A stretch of 64,000 nt of DNA from Rosenbergiella nectarea (lineage in GTDB: Bacteria > Pseudomonadota > Gammaproteobacteria > Enterobacterales > Enterobacteriaceae): positions 62,001-126,000 of the forward strand of contig NZ_FOGC01000001.1 of NCBI RefSeq assembly GCF_900111105.1. Direction: 5' to 3'. The translations under genes were made by a program, and so were the position numbers. Under the pieces are notes generated by a model. The model did no database searches, was not told where the DNA came from, and saw only the letters and a program-made list of their open reading frames with translations. Positions 52,057 to 62,843 of this stretch are shown one piece after another (the stretch's first letter is position 1; every line of letters starts with the position of its first letter).

Positions 52057-53490
52057 TTAGTAATTGCGATACAAATCACTATAAAGCCGACTCTCAAACC
52101 GGACGAGGGGTACGCGTCGAGTCCGCTGGTCTTCAGGCGGCACCGCATACCCTGAAAGATATTGTACGAAGGCGATACGCGTTCCGCGTGACGTCGTTAA
52201 GAAGCCCGCCAAGTTATACACTCCCTGCAGCGATCCGGTTTTCGCGGAAAGCTTTCCATCGACCCCCGCTTCGTGCAATCCCCCACGATATTGTAAGGTG
52301 CCATCATAACCCGCTAAAGGAAGCATGCTTATAAAATCGAGGCTGCTGTCATTCTTAGCAATAAACTGTAGGGCTTGCATCATGGTGTCTGGTGTAACCA
52401 AATCGTGGCGTGACAATCCTGAACCATCAACTTGAATCGTATTTCCCATATCCACGCCCGCTTTCTCACGAAGGATACGGCGTACGGCATCCGATCCTGC
52501 GCGGAATGTACCCGGCACGTTGAAATAATGGTGGCCGATAGTTCGGAAAACGGTATCGGCGATCATATTATCTGACTTCTTCAACATCGTATGTAATAGG
52601 CTATGGAGTGGGGCGGATTGTTCGATCGCCAATACAGTACCGGGTTCACTGGGTTGCGTTTGTCGGACTAAATGGCCGCGATAGTCGATATCGGCTTTGC
52701 GTAACTCATCACGTAAAATCTCCCCAGCCCACGCGGCGCCATCTTGTACGGCGAAGGCAAGAGGCAAAGGATCATTGCGCTGACGTAGGCACCCAGTCAA
52801 GGTATAGCGATTTAATTCCCCAGGATTTACGTCAAGCTCACAATATTGCGCTTCGCCTGAGTTAGGGCCTAGCGTTTTCACCTCACTATACATATGGGCA
52901 GGATAGTAAGACGCGATACGGATAAACGCATTTTCTCCTGGCGTTTTCGCACTATAAAGGGAGATGGAGAAACAATTTTTATCGACAATAGCCGCTGCCG
53001 GTGGCGCGCTAAAGCATTGCGTTAAATCATTCCATGGCCAGCCGGGTGCCATATCGTGGCTCGCGAAGACCGAGGTATCGATGACTAAGTTACCTTGAAT
53101 ATGGGTAACGCCCTTTTGTTTGAGCTGTGCGACCATATTACGTAAGTCCTGACGCGTAAAAGTGGGATCGCCACCAAAGCGTGCGATTAAATCACCTTGT
53201 AAGGTATCACCGGCGATTTTTTGGTGACTTTCAAAGGTTGTCTGGAAGCGAAAATCTTTGCCAAGCTCTAACAGTGCTGCCAGTGCAGTGAACACTTTCA
53301 TCGTGCTGGCAGGCAGTGCCATTTGTTTTCCGTGATAATCGACTATCGGTGTAGTATCGCCTACCCTTTGCGCCATGAACGCGAGATTGGTACCATCAGG
53401 AAGGTATTGGGTATAATCCTCGACAGGCGTTGCGGAGGCTTGAAGCGTTACCGCAAGGGTAAGTGCTGTAATAAGTCTTGAAAGTCGCAT
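52057..53490 (-). CDS. dacB: D-alanyl-D-alanine carboxypeptidase/endopeptidase DacB (PBP4)
   Basis: PBP4 cleaves D-Ala-D-Ala and cross-links in peptidoglycan in the periplasm. The 477-residue protein equals E. coli length. It has a signal peptide ending near ASA, the catalytic SxxK motif (Ser62, Lys65 in ASTMK), the SxN motif in KKSDNMIAD, and KTG in SAKTGSLQGVYN. It is divergent from greA as in E. coli, and is the right border of the enterobactin block. Confidence 0.97.
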   Translation of the reverse strand: MRLSRLITALTLAVTLQASATPVEDYTQYLPDGTNLAFMAQRVGDTTPIVDYHGKQMALPASTMKVFTALAALLELGKDFRFQTTFESHQKIAGDTLQGDLIARFGGDPTFTRQDLRNMVAQLKQKGVTHIQGNLVIDTSVFASHDMAPGWPWNDLTQCFSAPPAAAIVDKNCFSISLYSAKTPGENAFIRIASYYPAHMYSEVKTLGPNSGEAQYCELDVNPGELNRYTLTGCLRQRNDPLPLAFAVQDGAAWAGEILRDELRKADIDYRGHLVRQTQPSEPGTVLAIEQSAPLHSLLHTMLKKSDNMIADTVFRTIGHHYFNVPGTFRAGSDAVRRILREKAGVDMGNTIQVDGSGLSRHDLVTPDTMMQALQFIAKNDSSLDFISMLPLAGYDGTLQYRGGLHEAGVDGKLSAKTGSLQGVYNLAGFLTTSRGTRIAFVQYLSGYAVPPEDQRTRRVPLVRFESRLYSDLYRNY

Positions 53491-53730
53491 AATCTCGGCG
53501 TCGTTAACAGTGGAGTCCGCAATACTACGTCCCCTTGAGGGGCAAAGTAAACGATGATCCGGGCGGAACTCTCGGGTAAAATATGTATCAAACTGAAAAA
53601 TTCACTCGTCTTGGATAGCAAACTATCTGAGGCGGGGTTGTTTTGTTTCAAATTTAAGTGCAGCTTATTCGATTAAGCTGGTATCGAATCAGGATGATTG
53701 ACTGAATAACAGATTAATGAGGAGTACACA

Positions 53731-54207
53731 ATGAGCCAGATTCCTATGACACTTCGCGGCGCAGAACAGCTGCGTGAAGAGCTTAATGAGCTTAAAAATG
53801 TTAAGCGTCCTCGTATCATCGCCTCTATCGCGGATGCGAGAGAGCACGGGGATTTAAAGGAAAATGCCGAATATCACGCTGCACGCGAAGAGCAAGGTTT
53901 TTGTGAAGGGCGTATTCAAGAGATTGAAGCAAAATTATCTAATGCGCAGATCATTGATGTGACCAAAATGGCGGCGACGGGTCGCGTCATTTTTGGGGCC
54001 ACAGTGACCGTTTATAATACCCATTCGGAAGAAGAAGCAACCTATCGCATAGTGGGTGATGACGAAGCTGATTTTAAGCAAAATCTGATCTCGGTAAACT
54101 CGCCGATGGCGCGGGGATTAATTGGGAAGGAAGTCGATGATGTCACCGTCGTGAAAACACCAGGGGGTGATGTTGAATATGAAGTGATTAAGGTCGAGTA
54201 CTTCTAA
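53731..54207 (+). CDS. greA: Transcript cleavage factor GreA
   Basis: GreA stimulates RNA polymerase to cleave backtracked transcripts. The 158-residue product has an N-terminal coiled coil with the tip acidic residues ([20 protein letters not shown]) and the C-terminal FKBP-like domain ([18 protein letters not shown]). GAGGAG lies upstream of the ATG. A stem (53661-53680) in the leader may correspond to leader attenuation known in E. coli. Confidence 0.98.
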   Translation: MSQIPMTLRGAEQLREELNELKNVKRPRIIASIADAREHGDLKENAEYHAAREEQGFCEGRIQEIEAKLSNAQIIDVTKMAATGRVIFGATVTVYNTHSEEEATYRIVGDDEADFKQNLISVNSPMARGLIGKEVDDVTVVKTPGGDVEYEVIKVEYF

Positions 54208-54302
54208 TCATCAGAATACGACGATATGTTACTCAAGGAATGGGCTTTTCGCCATTTCGGTGCCGCAAGTCGGATTAACCGTGCTAATATATCTTAAGAA
54301 AA

Positions 54303-54328
54303 GAAAAAGGCTGTAAAACAGCCTTTTA
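54303..54328. terminator. Terminator between greA and yhbY
   Basis: AAGGCTGT-AAA-ACAGCCTT with A residues to the left and TTTT to the right, between two converging genes. Confidence 0.85.
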
Positions 54329-54362
54329 ACTGGAGGTAAAATAGTGATATTTTCTTCCAGAA

Positions 54363-54656
54363 TTAACGCGGTAAAGAAATTTTCTTTTCTTTAGAAGGAC
54401 GATAGAGCACCAGTGTTTTACCGATAACCTGGACTTCAGCCGCTGAAGTTTCACGAACAATTGCTGCCACAATCAAAGCTTTGGTTTCACGGTCTTCAGT
54501 CGCGATTTTTACTTTGATCAGTTCATGATGCTCTAAAGCTTGATCAAGTTCAGCGAGAACACCTTCGGTTAATCCATTGTTGCCTAACATCACGACTGGC
54601 TTCAGTGGATGAGCGAGACCTTTTAGGTGCTGTTTTTGTTTAGTACTTAGATTCAT
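54363..54656 (-). CDS. yhbY: Ribosome-associated CRM-domain protein YhbY
   Basis: YhbY is a small RNA-binding protein that associates with pre-50S particles. The 97-residue product has the CRM/KH-like fold with [29 protein letters not shown] and [10 protein letters not shown]. It is divergent from rlmE as in E. coli. Confidence 0.95.
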   Translation of the reverse strand: MNLSTKQKQHLKGLAHPLKPVVMLGNNGLTEGVLAELDQALEHHELIKVKIATEDRETKALIVAAIVRETSAAEVQVIGKTLVLYRPSKEKKISLPR

Positions 54657-54781
54657 CGTATTATTTACTTACTCAGGGATTGAAAACAGGTCATTGTACC
54701 GCCATCTCTAGTATATCGCCAAATCAACGCAGCATTTTGCGTAATGATTTATCGCTGCGATACAAAAATGTTGGAAAAAGT

Positions 54782-55411
54782 ATGACGGGAAAGAAGCGTT
54801 CAGCCAGCTCAAGCCGCTGGTTACAGGAACACTTTAGCGATAAATACGTGCAACAAGCACAAAAAAAAGGTCTACGTTCACGAGCATGGTTTAAACTGGA
54901 TGAGATCCAACAAGGTGATCGTCTGTTCAAACCCGGCATGACGGTAGTCGACTTAGGTGCAGCACCGGGTGGTTGGTCACAGTATGTGGTTGAGCAGATC
55001 GGAGCAAGCGGCCGAATTATCGCATGTGATCTTTTGCCAATGGATCCAATTGTTGGTGTAGACTTTCTTCAAGGTGACTTCAGAGAAGAAGCTGTACTAA
55101 AAGCGTTGCTCGATCGTGTCGGTGACGGTAAGGTGCAGGTAGTAATGTCAGATATGGCACCAAATATGAGTGGCACTCCCGCGGTGGATATTCCTCGCGC
55201 GATGTATCTCGTAGAACTCGCACTTGAAATGTGTCGCGATGTGTTGGCACCAGGTGGTAGTTTTGTAGTAAAGGTGTTCCAGGGAGATGGTTTTGATGAT
55301 TACCTACGCGAAATCCGCTCCTTATTTACGAAAGTAAAAGTTCGTAAGCCAGACGCTTCGCGTTCACGTTCTCGCGAAGTGTACATTGTAGCGACTGGGC
55401 GCAAAGTATAG
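54782..55411 (+). CDS. rlmE: 23S rRNA 2'-O-ribose methyltransferase RlmE (FtsJ)
   Basis: RlmE methylates U2552 in the A loop of 23S rRNA. The 209-residue product is nearly identical to E. coli, with the SAM-binding [13 protein letters not shown] and the K-D-K-E catalytic set at positions equivalent to 38, 124, 164 and 199 (DMAPNMSG and FVVKVFQG visible). The start [13 protein letters not shown] is used; an upstream extension of 34 residues overlaps the yhbY promoter. Confidence 0.98.
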   Translation: MTGKKRSASSSRWLQEHFSDKYVQQAQKKGLRSRAWFKLDEIQQGDRLFKPGMTVVDLGAAPGGWSQYVVEQIGASGRIIACDLLPMDPIVGVDFLQGDFREEAVLKALLDRVGDGKVQVVMSDMAPNMSGTPAVDIPRAMYLVELALEMCRDVLAPGGSFVVKVFQGDGFDDYLREIRSLFTKVKVRKPDASRSRSREVYIVATGRKV

Positions 55412-55458
55412 CTCCCTACGCTTTCTGTTAACATCGTTGTAAATAAGAGGTTAATCCC

Positions 55459-57378
55459 TTGAGTGACATGGCGAAAAACCTAATTCTTTGGTTAGTCATT
55501 GCCGTTGTGCTGATGACTGTATTCCAAAGCTTTGGGCCCAGCGAGTCAAATGGCAAGAAAGTCGATTATTCAACTTTCGTGACAGAAGTGAATCAAAACC
55601 AGATTCGCGAGGCGCGTATTAATGGGCGTGAGATTAACGTAACCACTAACGATAGCAATAAATACACTACGTATATTCCTGTCAATGACCCGCAATTACT
55701 GCAAAACCTTTTATCTAAGAAGGTAAAAGTTGTTGGTGAACCACCAGAAGGTCAAAGTCTGCTGACCTCTATCTTTATTTCTTGGTTCCCAATGTTGCTG
55801 CTGATCGGCGTATGGATCTTCTTTATGCGTCAAATGCAGGGGGGCGGCGGCAAAGGTGCCATGTCTTTCGGTAAGAGCAAAGCTCGTATGTTGACGGAAG
55901 ATCAGATTAAAACTACTTTTGCCGATGTCGCTGGCTGTGACGAAGCGAAAGAAGAAGTCAGCGAGCTGGTGGAATACCTCCGTGAACCTTCGCGTTTCCA
56001 AAAGCTAGGCGGAAAAATTCCTAAGGGCGTCTTGATGGTAGGCCCTCCTGGTACCGGTAAAACGCTACTGGCTAAAGCCATTGCGGGTGAAGCGAAAGTC
56101 CCATTCTTTACTATTTCCGGTTCAGACTTCGTTGAAATGTTTGTCGGTGTCGGCGCATCACGTGTCCGTGACATGTTCGAACAAGCGAAGAAGTCTGCGC
56201 CTTGTATCATCTTCATTGATGAGATTGATGCGGTTGGCCGTCAACGTGGCGCTGGGTTAGGCGGTGGTCATGATGAACGTGAGCAAACGTTGAACCAAAT
56301 GCTTGTTGAGATGGATGGTTTTGAAGGTAATGAAGGGATCATCGTTATTGCGGCGACTAACCGCCCTGACGTTCTTGACCCTGCGTTGCTTCGCCCAGGC
56401 CGTTTTGACCGTCAAGTTGTCGTCGGGTTACCAGACGTCCGTGGCCGTGAGCAAATCCTGAAAGTGCATATGCGTCGCGTTCCTTTGGCGACAGATATTG
56501 ATTCAGCGATCATCGCTCGTGGTACGCCAGGCTTCTCCGGTGCAGATTTAGCAAACCTCGTCAATGAAGCGGCACTGTTTGCTGCGCGTAGCAACCAACG
56601 TGTTGTCTCGATGGTTGAGTTCGAGAAGGCTAAAGACAAGATCATGATGGGTGCAGAGCGCCGTTCAATGGTCATGACGGAAGCGCAAAAAGAGTCAACG
56701 GCTTACCACGAAGCAGGACACGCGATTATTGGTCGCTTAGTACCGGAACATGATCCAGTCCATAAGGTGACAATTATCCCGCGTGGACGTGCGTTGGGGG
56801 TGACATTCTTCTTACCTGAAGGTGATGCAATCAGTGCAAGCCGTCAGAAATTAGAAAGTCAAATTTCGACGCTATACGGCGGACGTTTAGCTGAAGAGAT
56901 TATCTACGGCCCAGAAAAAGTGTCTACTGGCGCTTCTAACGATATTAAAGTGGCGACTAACCTCGCACGTAATATGGTTACCCAGTGGGGCTTCTCTGAG
57001 AAGTTAGGTCCTCTGCTGTACGCGGAAGAAGAAGGTGAAGTGTTCCTAGGTCGTTCTGTAGCCAAAGCAAAACATATGTCCGACGAAACCGCGCGTATCA
57101 TTGACCAAGAAATCAAACACTTGATCGATAGTAACTACCAACGCGCTCGCCAGCTGTTAAATGAGAACATCGACATCCTACATACGATGAAAGATGCTCT
57201 GATGAAGTATGAAACCATCGATGCCCCACAAATTGATGATTTGATGGCGCGTAGAGAAGTTCGTGCTCCAGCAGGTTGGACTGAACCGGCAGTGAAAGAA
57301 GAAGAGTCTGTCGCGCCGCCGCAAGCAGCTCGCCCTGTCGATGCACCAGAGAATAATGATCCAGGCAACCCAATGTAA
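55459..57378 (+). CDS. ftsH: Membrane ATP-dependent zinc metalloprotease FtsH
   Basis: FtsH degrades membrane and regulatory proteins, including LpxC and sigma-32. The 639-residue product has two membrane helices (about 5-24 and 103-123), the AAA domain with Walker A GPPGTGKT (195-202) and Walker [12 protein letters not shown], the second region of homology, and the zinc motif HEAGH. A TTG at 55459 lies eight bases after AAGAGG; the ATG at 55468 (MAKNLILW) is the E. coli start but is 17 bases away, so the TTG start is kept with caution. It follows rlmE in the usual order. Confidence 0.97.
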   Translation: MSDMAKNLILWLVIAVVLMTVFQSFGPSESNGKKVDYSTFVTEVNQNQIREARINGREINVTTNDSNKYTTYIPVNDPQLLQNLLSKKVKVVGEPPEGQSLLTSIFISWFPMLLLIGVWIFFMRQMQGGGGKGAMSFGKSKARMLTEDQIKTTFADVAGCDEAKEEVSELVEYLREPSRFQKLGGKIPKGVLMVGPPGTGKTLLAKAIAGEAKVPFFTISGSDFVEMFVGVGASRVRDMFEQAKKSAPCIIFIDEIDAVGRQRGAGLGGGHDEREQTLNQMLVEMDGFEGNEGIIVIAATNRPDVLDPALLRPGRFDRQVVVGLPDVRGREQILKVHMRRVPLATDIDSAIIARGTPGFSGADLANLVNEAALFAARSNQRVVSMVEFEKAKDKIMMGAERRSMVMTEAQKESTAYHEAGHAIIGRLVPEHDPVHKVTIIPRGRALGVTFFLPEGDAISASRQKLESQISTLYGGRLAEEIIYGPEKVSTGASNDIKVATNLARNMVTQWGFSEKLGPLLYAEEEGEVFLGRSVAKAKHMSDETARIIDQEIKHLIDSNYQRARQLLNENIDILHTMKDALMKYETIDAPQIDDLMARREVRAPAGWTEPAVKEEESVAPPQAARPVDAPENNDPGNPM

Positions 57379-57418
57379 TGTCTGAATCATTCGATAAATA
57401 GTGCCAGTTCGCGCTACA

Positions 57419-57450
57419 ATAAAGCCCCGCTAATGCGGGGCTTTTTTTTT
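57419..57450 (+). terminator. Terminator of rlmE-ftsH
   Basis: AAAGCCCCGC-TAAT-GCGGGGCTTT followed by a long T run, 41 bases after the ftsH stop. Confidence 0.93.
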
Positions 57451-57485
57451 GTACCATATCGATAGAGCGTAAAAGAGGATACCGA

Positions 57486-58319
57486 ATGAAATTGCGCGCC
57501 AGAGGGAGTGAGTTAGATCTCTCTTTTCCCCATATCATGGGAATCTTAAATATGACCCCAGACTCCTTTTCCGATGGTGGCCGCCATAAAACGCTGATCG
57601 ATGCGATTACTCATGCTAATGAAATGGTGATTGCCGGTGCAACTATCCTCGATATTGGTGGCGAATCTACTCGACCTGGTGCCGACGAAGTGTCGGTAGA
57701 AGACGAACTAGCGCGCGTTATCCCTGTAGTGGAAGCATTATCTCAACGATTCGAAGTGTGGATTTCGGTGGATACCTCTAAATCGGAGGTCATTCGTGCC
57801 GCTGCCTCAGCAGGTGCCCACTTGATCAACGATATCCGCTCATTAAATGAACCCGGTGCGCGTGAAGCCGCAGCTGAAGTTGATCTACCTGTCTGCCTAA
57901 TGCATATGCAGGGCGAGCCGAAATCGATGCAGAATAGCCCGAGCTATCAGCAGATTATGACCGAAGTTGATGGCTTCTTAGCCACCGAAATCGAGCGCTG
58001 TGTGGCTACGGGAATACGTCGGGAAAATATTCTGCTCGATCCAGGTTTCGGATTTGGTAAAAATCTCCAACATAATTATGAGCTATTGGCTAATCTAGGC
58101 CATTTTCATCATTTTGATCTGCCGTTATTAGTGGGAATGTCTCGAAAGTCTATGATTGGTCAACTCCTTAATGTCGGGCCAACTCAGCGATTGAGTGGTA
58201 GTCTGGCCTGTGCAGTCATCGCCGCGATGCAGGGAGCACAAATCATTCGAGTGCATGATGTTAAAGAAAGCGTTGAAGCGATACGCGTGGTCGAAGCGAC
58301 TCTTAGAGCAAAAGGATAA
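57486..58319 (+). CDS. folP: Dihydropteroate synthase FolP
   Basis: FolP joins pABA to dihydropterin pyrophosphate in folate synthesis and is the sulphonamide target. The 277-residue TIM-barrel has GILNMTPDSFSDGG, LDIGGESTRPGAD and LLDPGFGFGKN. The glmM start follows three bases after its stop. Confidence 0.97.
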   Translation: MKLRARGSELDLSFPHIMGILNMTPDSFSDGGRHKTLIDAITHANEMVIAGATILDIGGESTRPGADEVSVEDELARVIPVVEALSQRFEVWISVDTSKSEVIRAAASAGAHLINDIRSLNEPGAREAAAEVDLPVCLMHMQGEPKSMQNSPSYQQIMTEVDGFLATEIERCVATGIRRENILLDPGFGFGKNLQHNYELLANLGHFHHFDLPLLVGMSRKSMIGQLLNVGPTQRLSGSLACAVIAAMQGAQIIRVHDVKESVEAIRVVEATLRAKG

Positions 58320-58322
58320 TCC

Positions 58323-59657
58323 ATGAGTGAACGTAAATATTTTGGTACCGATGGTATTCGCGGAAAGGTTGGCGAATCGCCGATAACGCCTGATTTTGTC
58401 TTAAAATTAGGCTGGGCTGCAGGTAAAGTGCTTGCCGGGCAAGGTTCCAAAAAAGTTATTATCGGGAAAGATACCCGTATATCGGGTTATATGCTCGAAT
58501 CGGCTTTAGAAGCCGGCTTGGCCGCTGCCGGATTATCGGCTGCCTTCACGGGCCCCATGCCGACCCCAGCGATTGCCTATTTAACGCGAACATTCCGCGC
58601 TGAAGCAGGTGTGGTGATATCAGCCTCTCATAACCCATTTGATGATAATGGGATAAAATTCTTTTCGACCGAGGGTACGAAGCTCCCAGACGATGTTGAA
58701 GCTGCGATCGAAGCGGAAATTGAGAAAGAAATCACCTGTGTACCCTCTGCCGAACTGGGAAGAGCGAGCCGAATTGTTGATGCAGCAGGACGGTATATCG
58801 AATTCTGTAAGGGGACTTTTCCCAGCGAGCTTAGCTTAAATCGCTTAAAAATCGTTGTCGACTGTGCGAACGGTGCGACTTACCACATTGCGCCGGATGT
58901 CCTTCGAGAGCTTGGTGCTGAGGTGATTACGATTGGTGCCTCGCCAAATGGAATGAACATCAATAAAGAGTGCGGGGCGACCGATTTAGGTCAACTTCAA
59001 AAGCGAGTGTTAGCTGAAAAGGCCGATCTCGGTATTGCTCTCGACGGCGACGGTGATCGTATCATGATGGTTGACCATCTTGGTCAGGCGGTTGATGGCG
59101 ATCAAATTCTCTATATCATCGCGCGCGAGCGTTTACGACAAGGGAATCTACGCGGTGGGGTCGTTGGCACACTGATGAGTAATATGGGGCTGGAGTTAGC
59201 GCTGAAGCAGTTAGGCATCCCCTTTGAGCGCGCGAAAGTCGGTGACCGCTATGTGTTGGAAAAACTAAAAGAACGCGGGTGGTTCGTCGGGGCCGAGAAT
59301 TCTGGGCATGTTATTCTACTCGACAAAACGACTACCGGTGACGGTATTATCGCAGGTTTACAAGTGTTAACGGCGGTGGTGGGGAACAAGCTATCTCTTC
59401 ACGATTTATGCAGCGGAATGAAGCTGTTGCCACAAGTCTTGGTCAATGTACGTTTCTCAGCGGACAGTGATCCGCTTCAACATCCTGATGTGTTAGCGGC
59501 GTTGCACCAGGCTGAGCAGCAACTGGCTGGCCGTGGTCGGGTTTTATTACGCAAATCTGGCACTGAACCTTTAATTCGCGTGATGGTTGAAGGGGAGAAC
59601 AAAGGGGAAGTGACAGAATTGGCCCAGTCTATCGCGGAGATCGTAAAGCGTTTATAA
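58323..59657 (+). CDS. glmM: Phosphoglucosamine mutase GlmM
   Basis: GlmM interconverts GlcN-6-P and GlcN-1-P on the way to UDP-GlcNAc. The 444-residue product begins [13 protein letters not shown], has the phosphoserine Ser102 in [13 protein letters not shown], the metal loop DGDGDR, and the sugar loop GAENSGHV. Its pathway feeds murA and the LPS genes in this window. Confidence 0.98.
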   Translation: MSERKYFGTDGIRGKVGESPITPDFVLKLGWAAGKVLAGQGSKKVIIGKDTRISGYMLESALEAGLAAAGLSAAFTGPMPTPAIAYLTRTFRAEAGVVISASHNPFDDNGIKFFSTEGTKLPDDVEAAIEAEIEKEITCVPSAELGRASRIVDAAGRYIEFCKGTFPSELSLNRLKIVVDCANGATYHIAPDVLRELGAEVITIGASPNGMNINKECGATDLGQLQKRVLAEKADLGIALDGDGDRIMMVDHLGQAVDGDQILYIIARERLRQGNLRGGVVGTLMSNMGLELALKQLGIPFERAKVGDRYVLEKLKERGWFVGAENSGHVILLDKTTTGDGIIAGLQVLTAVVGNKLSLHDLCSGMKLLPQVLVNVRFSADSDPLQHPDVLAALHQAEQQLAGRGRVLLRKSGTEPLIRVMVEGENKGEVTELAQSIAEIVKRL

Positions 59658-59907
59658 CGCGTGTTCTTATCGCGGAAAGCGGTCGATGGTCCGGTATTCC
59701 AATATGTAGAGAGGCTTTTGCCGCTTAATTTGGACAGCCTTAAATCGGGGTTGCTGCTTTTTTCCGCGATCAAAGCCAGCAACGAAAATTGCACTTGCAG
59801 AGTGCGTTACCTTTGGTTAGTATTCACATCCACTTCTGGGGAGTTCTTTCCTCACGAAGGTAGATGCGTTTTAAATGTACGATTATGTACAAGGAAACAG
59901 GTTAATT

Positions 59908-60243
59908 ATGTACGAAGCTCTTTTAGTTATTTTCCTGCTAGTCGCTATTGCATTAATCGCTATGGTGATGTTACAGCAAGGTAAAGGCGCTGATATGGGA
60001 GCATCTTTCGGTGCAGGTGCCTCTGGAACATTATTTGGTTCAAGCGGTTCAGGTAATTTCCTGACTCGTATGACCGGTATTCTTGCTGCGCTGTTTTTCA
60101 TTATTAGCCTGGTGCTTGGTAATCTAAACAGTAATAAAACACATAAAGGCAGTGAGTGGGATAATCTGAGTGCCCCAGCTAAGTCTGAGCAAACTCAACA
60201 GCCAGCGAAAACCTCTTCGCCAGCAAGTGATATCCCGCAGTAA
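59908..60243 (+). CDS. secG: Protein translocase subunit SecG
   Basis: SecG is the auxiliary subunit of SecYEG. The 111-residue product has two membrane helices (about 3-21 and 51-72), the conserved loop LQQGKGADMGASFGAGASG and SEWDNLSAPAKSEQT. The ATG at 59908 gives MYEALL as in E. coli; an ATG 11 codons upstream (59875) is rejected. It is preceded by a 250-bp spacer without a convincing gene. Confidence 0.97.
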   Translation: MYEALLVIFLLVAIALIAMVMLQQGKGADMGASFGAGASGTLFGSSGSGNFLTRMTGILAALFFIISLVLGNLNSNKTHKGSEWDNLSAPAKSEQTQQPAKTSSPASDIPQ

Positions 60244-60270
60244 CGCCAACTGATTGCAAGTATCAGCAGT

Positions 60271-60357
60271 GCCGTGGTGGTGGAATTGGTAGACACGCTA
60301 CCTTGAGGTGGTAGTGCCCAATAGGGCTTACGGGTTCAAGTCCCGTCCTCGGTACCA
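60271..60357 (+). tRNA. leuU: tRNA-Leu with GAG anticodon
   Basis: The 87-nt sequence has the D-arm GGAATTGGTAGACACG, anticodon stem CTACC-TTGAGGT-GGTAG with anticodon GAG, a long variable arm (TGCCCAATAGGGCT), the T-arm GGGTTCAAGTCCC and an encoded CCA. It follows secG as in E. coli. The acceptor stem reads GCCGTGG against CCTCGGT, leaving a U-U opposition at the fifth pair; E. coli leuU has A there. Confidence 0.93.
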
Positions 60358-60364
60358 ATCTTGA

Positions 60365-60394
60365 GAAAAAAGACGCTTAATAGCGTCTTTTTTT
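60365..60394 (+). terminator. Terminator after tRNA-Leu
   Basis: AAAAAAGACGCT-TAAT-AGCGTCTTTTTT; the A and T runs allow termination from both sides. It is immediately followed by a synteny break with the arn operon. Confidence 0.9.
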
Positions 60395-60508
60395 GTTTCT
60401 GGCCGACAGCTACTCTCCGTATTTACATTCTAAATCTGAGTGTTTACTTTTAAGGGCCGACTGCCGCAGCCCTTACTGACGCCCGTTCCCTTCATTATCC
60501 AGCGGACT

Positions 60509-60877
60509 TTATTTAGGTCTTACTGAGACAATTAAACATACTCCACTCACAATAAACCCAAGTCCTAACACCGCTTGCCAACTTAATAGCTGTTGTTCGC
60601 TGGGAAGAAAAAACGAGGAAGCCCATACCAAGATATAGCTGATACTGAGCAGTGGATAAGCATGGGAAAGAGAGAGATGGCGTAATGCTTGGACCCAACT
60701 GAACAACGATAAAACATAACTGATTAAACCCAGTAACAGATAGTATATTTCAACCGCGCCACTGGTAAGCCATGTGAAAGAAAACAGAGTTGAATCACCC
60801 TGCATGGCTAAGCGCAAGAGTAGTTGAGCCACAGTGACGAATACAATACTGGCTATCACCCATTGGTACTTTTTCAA
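60509..60877 (-). CDS. arnF: L-Ara4N-phosphoundecaprenol flippase subunit ArnF
   Basis: ArnF pairs with ArnE to flip undecaprenyl-phosphate-L-Ara4N to the periplasm. The 122-residue protein is four hydrophobic helices of the EmrE/DMT type with LPL-like LLLRLAMQGDS and HAYPLLSISYILVWASSFF. Its ATG overlaps the arnE stop by four bases; last gene of the operon. Confidence 0.9.
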   Translation of the reverse strand: MKKYQWVIASIVFVTVAQLLLRLAMQGDSTLFSFTWLTSGAVEIYYLLLGLISYVLSLFSWVQALRHLSLSHAYPLLSISYILVWASSFFLPSEQQLLSWQAVLGLGFIVSGVCLIVSVRPK

Positions 60878-61200
60878 TATGCCCCCCCTAATAACAAGGT
60901 TCCTAAAATGATTGAAAAGATCCCTAGGTATTGTTGTTGAAGAATAGGCTCACCCCAAAGTAAGCGTGAAAGTATCGCGACCCATAAATAATTAAGACTC
61001 AACAAAGGGTAAGCAATCCCAACGGGTAAGGTTCGTAATACCTGTAGCCAGCACAGCATCGCGAGGGCTAATAGCCCTAACGCGATTAGCATCCATAAGT
61101 AAAAATTGCGACGATGTTCACTTAATGCCGCTTGTTTTTGGCATAACTGCGCGATGCCGCTTAGTAGGCTGGTTATGAGTAGTTGCCACCAGACCGTCAT
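60874..61200 (-). CDS. arnE: L-Ara4N-phosphoundecaprenol flippase subunit ArnE
   Basis: ArnE is the partner of ArnF. The 108-residue, four-helix protein contains LSGIAQLCQKQAAL and the family-typical PVGIAYPLLSLNYLWV. It overlaps arnT and arnF by four bases each. Confidence 0.9.
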   Translation of the reverse strand: MTVWWQLLITSLLSGIAQLCQKQAALSEHRRNFYLWMLIALGLLALAMLCWLQVLRTLPVGIAYPLLSLNYLWVAILSRLLWGEPILQQQYLGIFSIILGTLLLGGAY

Positions 61201-62843
61201 TGCGGAAGATACTGTATTAACATTATCCTTCCTTGCTGTATAACCTGGTCGGCAGCAGGTAAGGATTGATGAGGCTGATTATTTTCAACTTTAAGGAAAA
61301 GTGAAACTGTTCCAGCGGTACGATGCGCCGCGAGCCAAGCTGGAAAATCGGCTAATGAAACAAATTTATGCTGTGCATCAGGGTAACTGAGGCCGTAAGC
61401 CAACTCTCCACGATTTTTTAACATCATCACATCACTGCGTTTCAACTGCCAGGCAATTCCGGCGGCAATCCCGACATCGTTACTCAAAATAAATTGGCTC
61501 GATTGGAGTGCATCGATATGCTGTTGCAGAAAGAGTTGTGGTGTTTTGGTGAGTGAGATAGAGGTTGGAATGATCATCCCAAAGGTGAGCGCCACACCCA
61601 ATGGACAGCAGGCGATGAGTGTCCAACAAATGCGTAAGTATTTCAGGGACAAGCAAGCACAGAGGAGCCAGACAGTAAAAGCGAGTAGAGCAATTTGGCA
61701 TTTTAAAGACTCAGAATCTGTCCAAAAGGGTTTTTTGAGCAGCCCCCAAGGTGAGGCAACCATGATTGCAATAATGACTAAGCTTGCAAACAGAATATTA
61801 ATCCATGCAGTGGCTCTGATACTCGCCCGCCCACTCTCAATACTTTCCTGAAGATAGCGCGCCATTAAGAGTGCCAAGGGAGCGAAACAGGGCAGTATAT
61901 AGGTGAGTAGCTTCCCATTCGCTAGGCTAAAAAAGAGTAATGGCATAAGCGTCCAGGCTAAGAGATATCCGGCCTCATGGCGTCGATGCTGCCACCCATG
62001 TACTAAAGCACCGGGTAGTAGACCTAGCCAGGGTAGCGAGCCGGCAATAAGCCACGGAAAGTAATACCAGAAAGGAGCATTATGTTGGGCGTTGCTCTGA
62101 GCGAAGCGTTGAATATGCTCGACCCAAAAGAAGTAGTGCCAAAAGTCAGGTTCTCGCTGAGCAATAGTGATGGCCCAAGGCAATAACGTCAGCAAACAAC
62201 CTAACATAGCGAGAAAACTATAGAGTATGACCTCGGCCCGACGCTGGGCAAACAGTAACCAAACAACAACGCTGACCCCAGGCACCGCGAGGGCAATAAA
62301 TCCTTTGGTCATGACGCCTAATCCACAACAGACGCCTAATAGGGCATAGTAAAAGATTTTCTTGCTGTGGTTGGGTGCTTGGTAAGCGTGCCAACAGCTC
62401 ACCATTGCGGCAACGAGGCAAAGGGAAACAATCGGGTCGAGTACGGCGTAGGTACCGATCCCGTAGACAATGAAAAACGTCAGATGGATTAATGCCGTTA
62501 AATAGGCGGCTAGGCGACTGCGCCATAAAGACCAAGCAAAGCGTGCGAGAAGCAAGCTGGTAAGTAATGTTGAGGCGATAGACCCGAACCTCACGGCAAA
62601 AGGGCTCTCACCGAACACCCATTGGCCGATATTATTTACCCAATATCCTAAAACCGGCTTCTCGAAATAACGGATATCAAGAAAATACGGTACCGCCCAG
62701 CGCCCTGTCGCCAACATTTCACGACTTATCTCGGCGTAACGTGTTTCATCAGGCTGCCAAAGTAAGCGGCCATTAATGGGTAGGATGTAATAGAGAACGA
62801 CCATCGCTAAGAGGAATAGCAGTGAAGAATGACGGCGACTCAT
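61197..62843 (-). CDS. arnT: Lipid A L-Ara4N transferase ArnT
   Basis: ArnT moves L-Ara4N from the undecaprenyl carrier to lipid A phosphates, giving cationic peptide and polymyxin resistance. The 548-residue GT-83 enzyme has many membrane helices and the N-terminal motif [19 protein letters not shown] with the catalytic acidic residue region, then [21 protein letters not shown]. It overlaps arnD and arnE by four bases. Confidence 0.95.
   Translation of the reverse strand: MSRRHSSLLFLLAMVVLYYILPINGRLLWQPDETRYAEISREMLATGRWAVPYFLDIRYFEKPVLGYWVNNIGQWVFGESPFAVRFGSIASTLLTSLLLARFAWSLWRSRLAAYLTALIHLTFFIVYGIGTYAVLDPIVSLCLVAAMVSCWHAYQAPNHSKKIFYYALLGVCCGLGVMTKGFIALAVPGVSVVVWLLFAQRRAEVILYSFLAMLGCLLTLLPWAITIAQREPDFWHYFFWVEHIQRFAQSNAQHNAPFWYYFPWLIAGSLPWLGLLPGALVHGWQHRRHEAGYLLAWTLMPLLFFSLANGKLLTYILPCFAPLALLMARYLQESIESGRASIRATAWINILFASLVIIAIMVASPWGLLKKPFWTDSESLKCQIALLAFTVWLLCACLSLKYLRICWTLIACCPLGVALTFGMIIPTSISLTKTPQLFLQQHIDALQSSQFILSNDVGIAAGIAWQLKRSDVMMLKNRGELAYGLSYPDAQHKFVSLADFPAWLAAHRTAGTVSLFLKVENNQPHQSLPAADQVIQQGRIMLIQYLPQ

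Noticed and set aside
53661..53680. CAGCTTA/TAAGCTG hairpin in the greA leader as a terminator
   Set aside because: The stem is AT-containing and has no T run. It may be a leader element, but no more can be said.
59661..59984. 107-codon frame right after glmM overlapping the start of secG
   Set aside because: It has no recognisable domain, uneven composition, and overlaps secG in another frame; the secG reading is certain.
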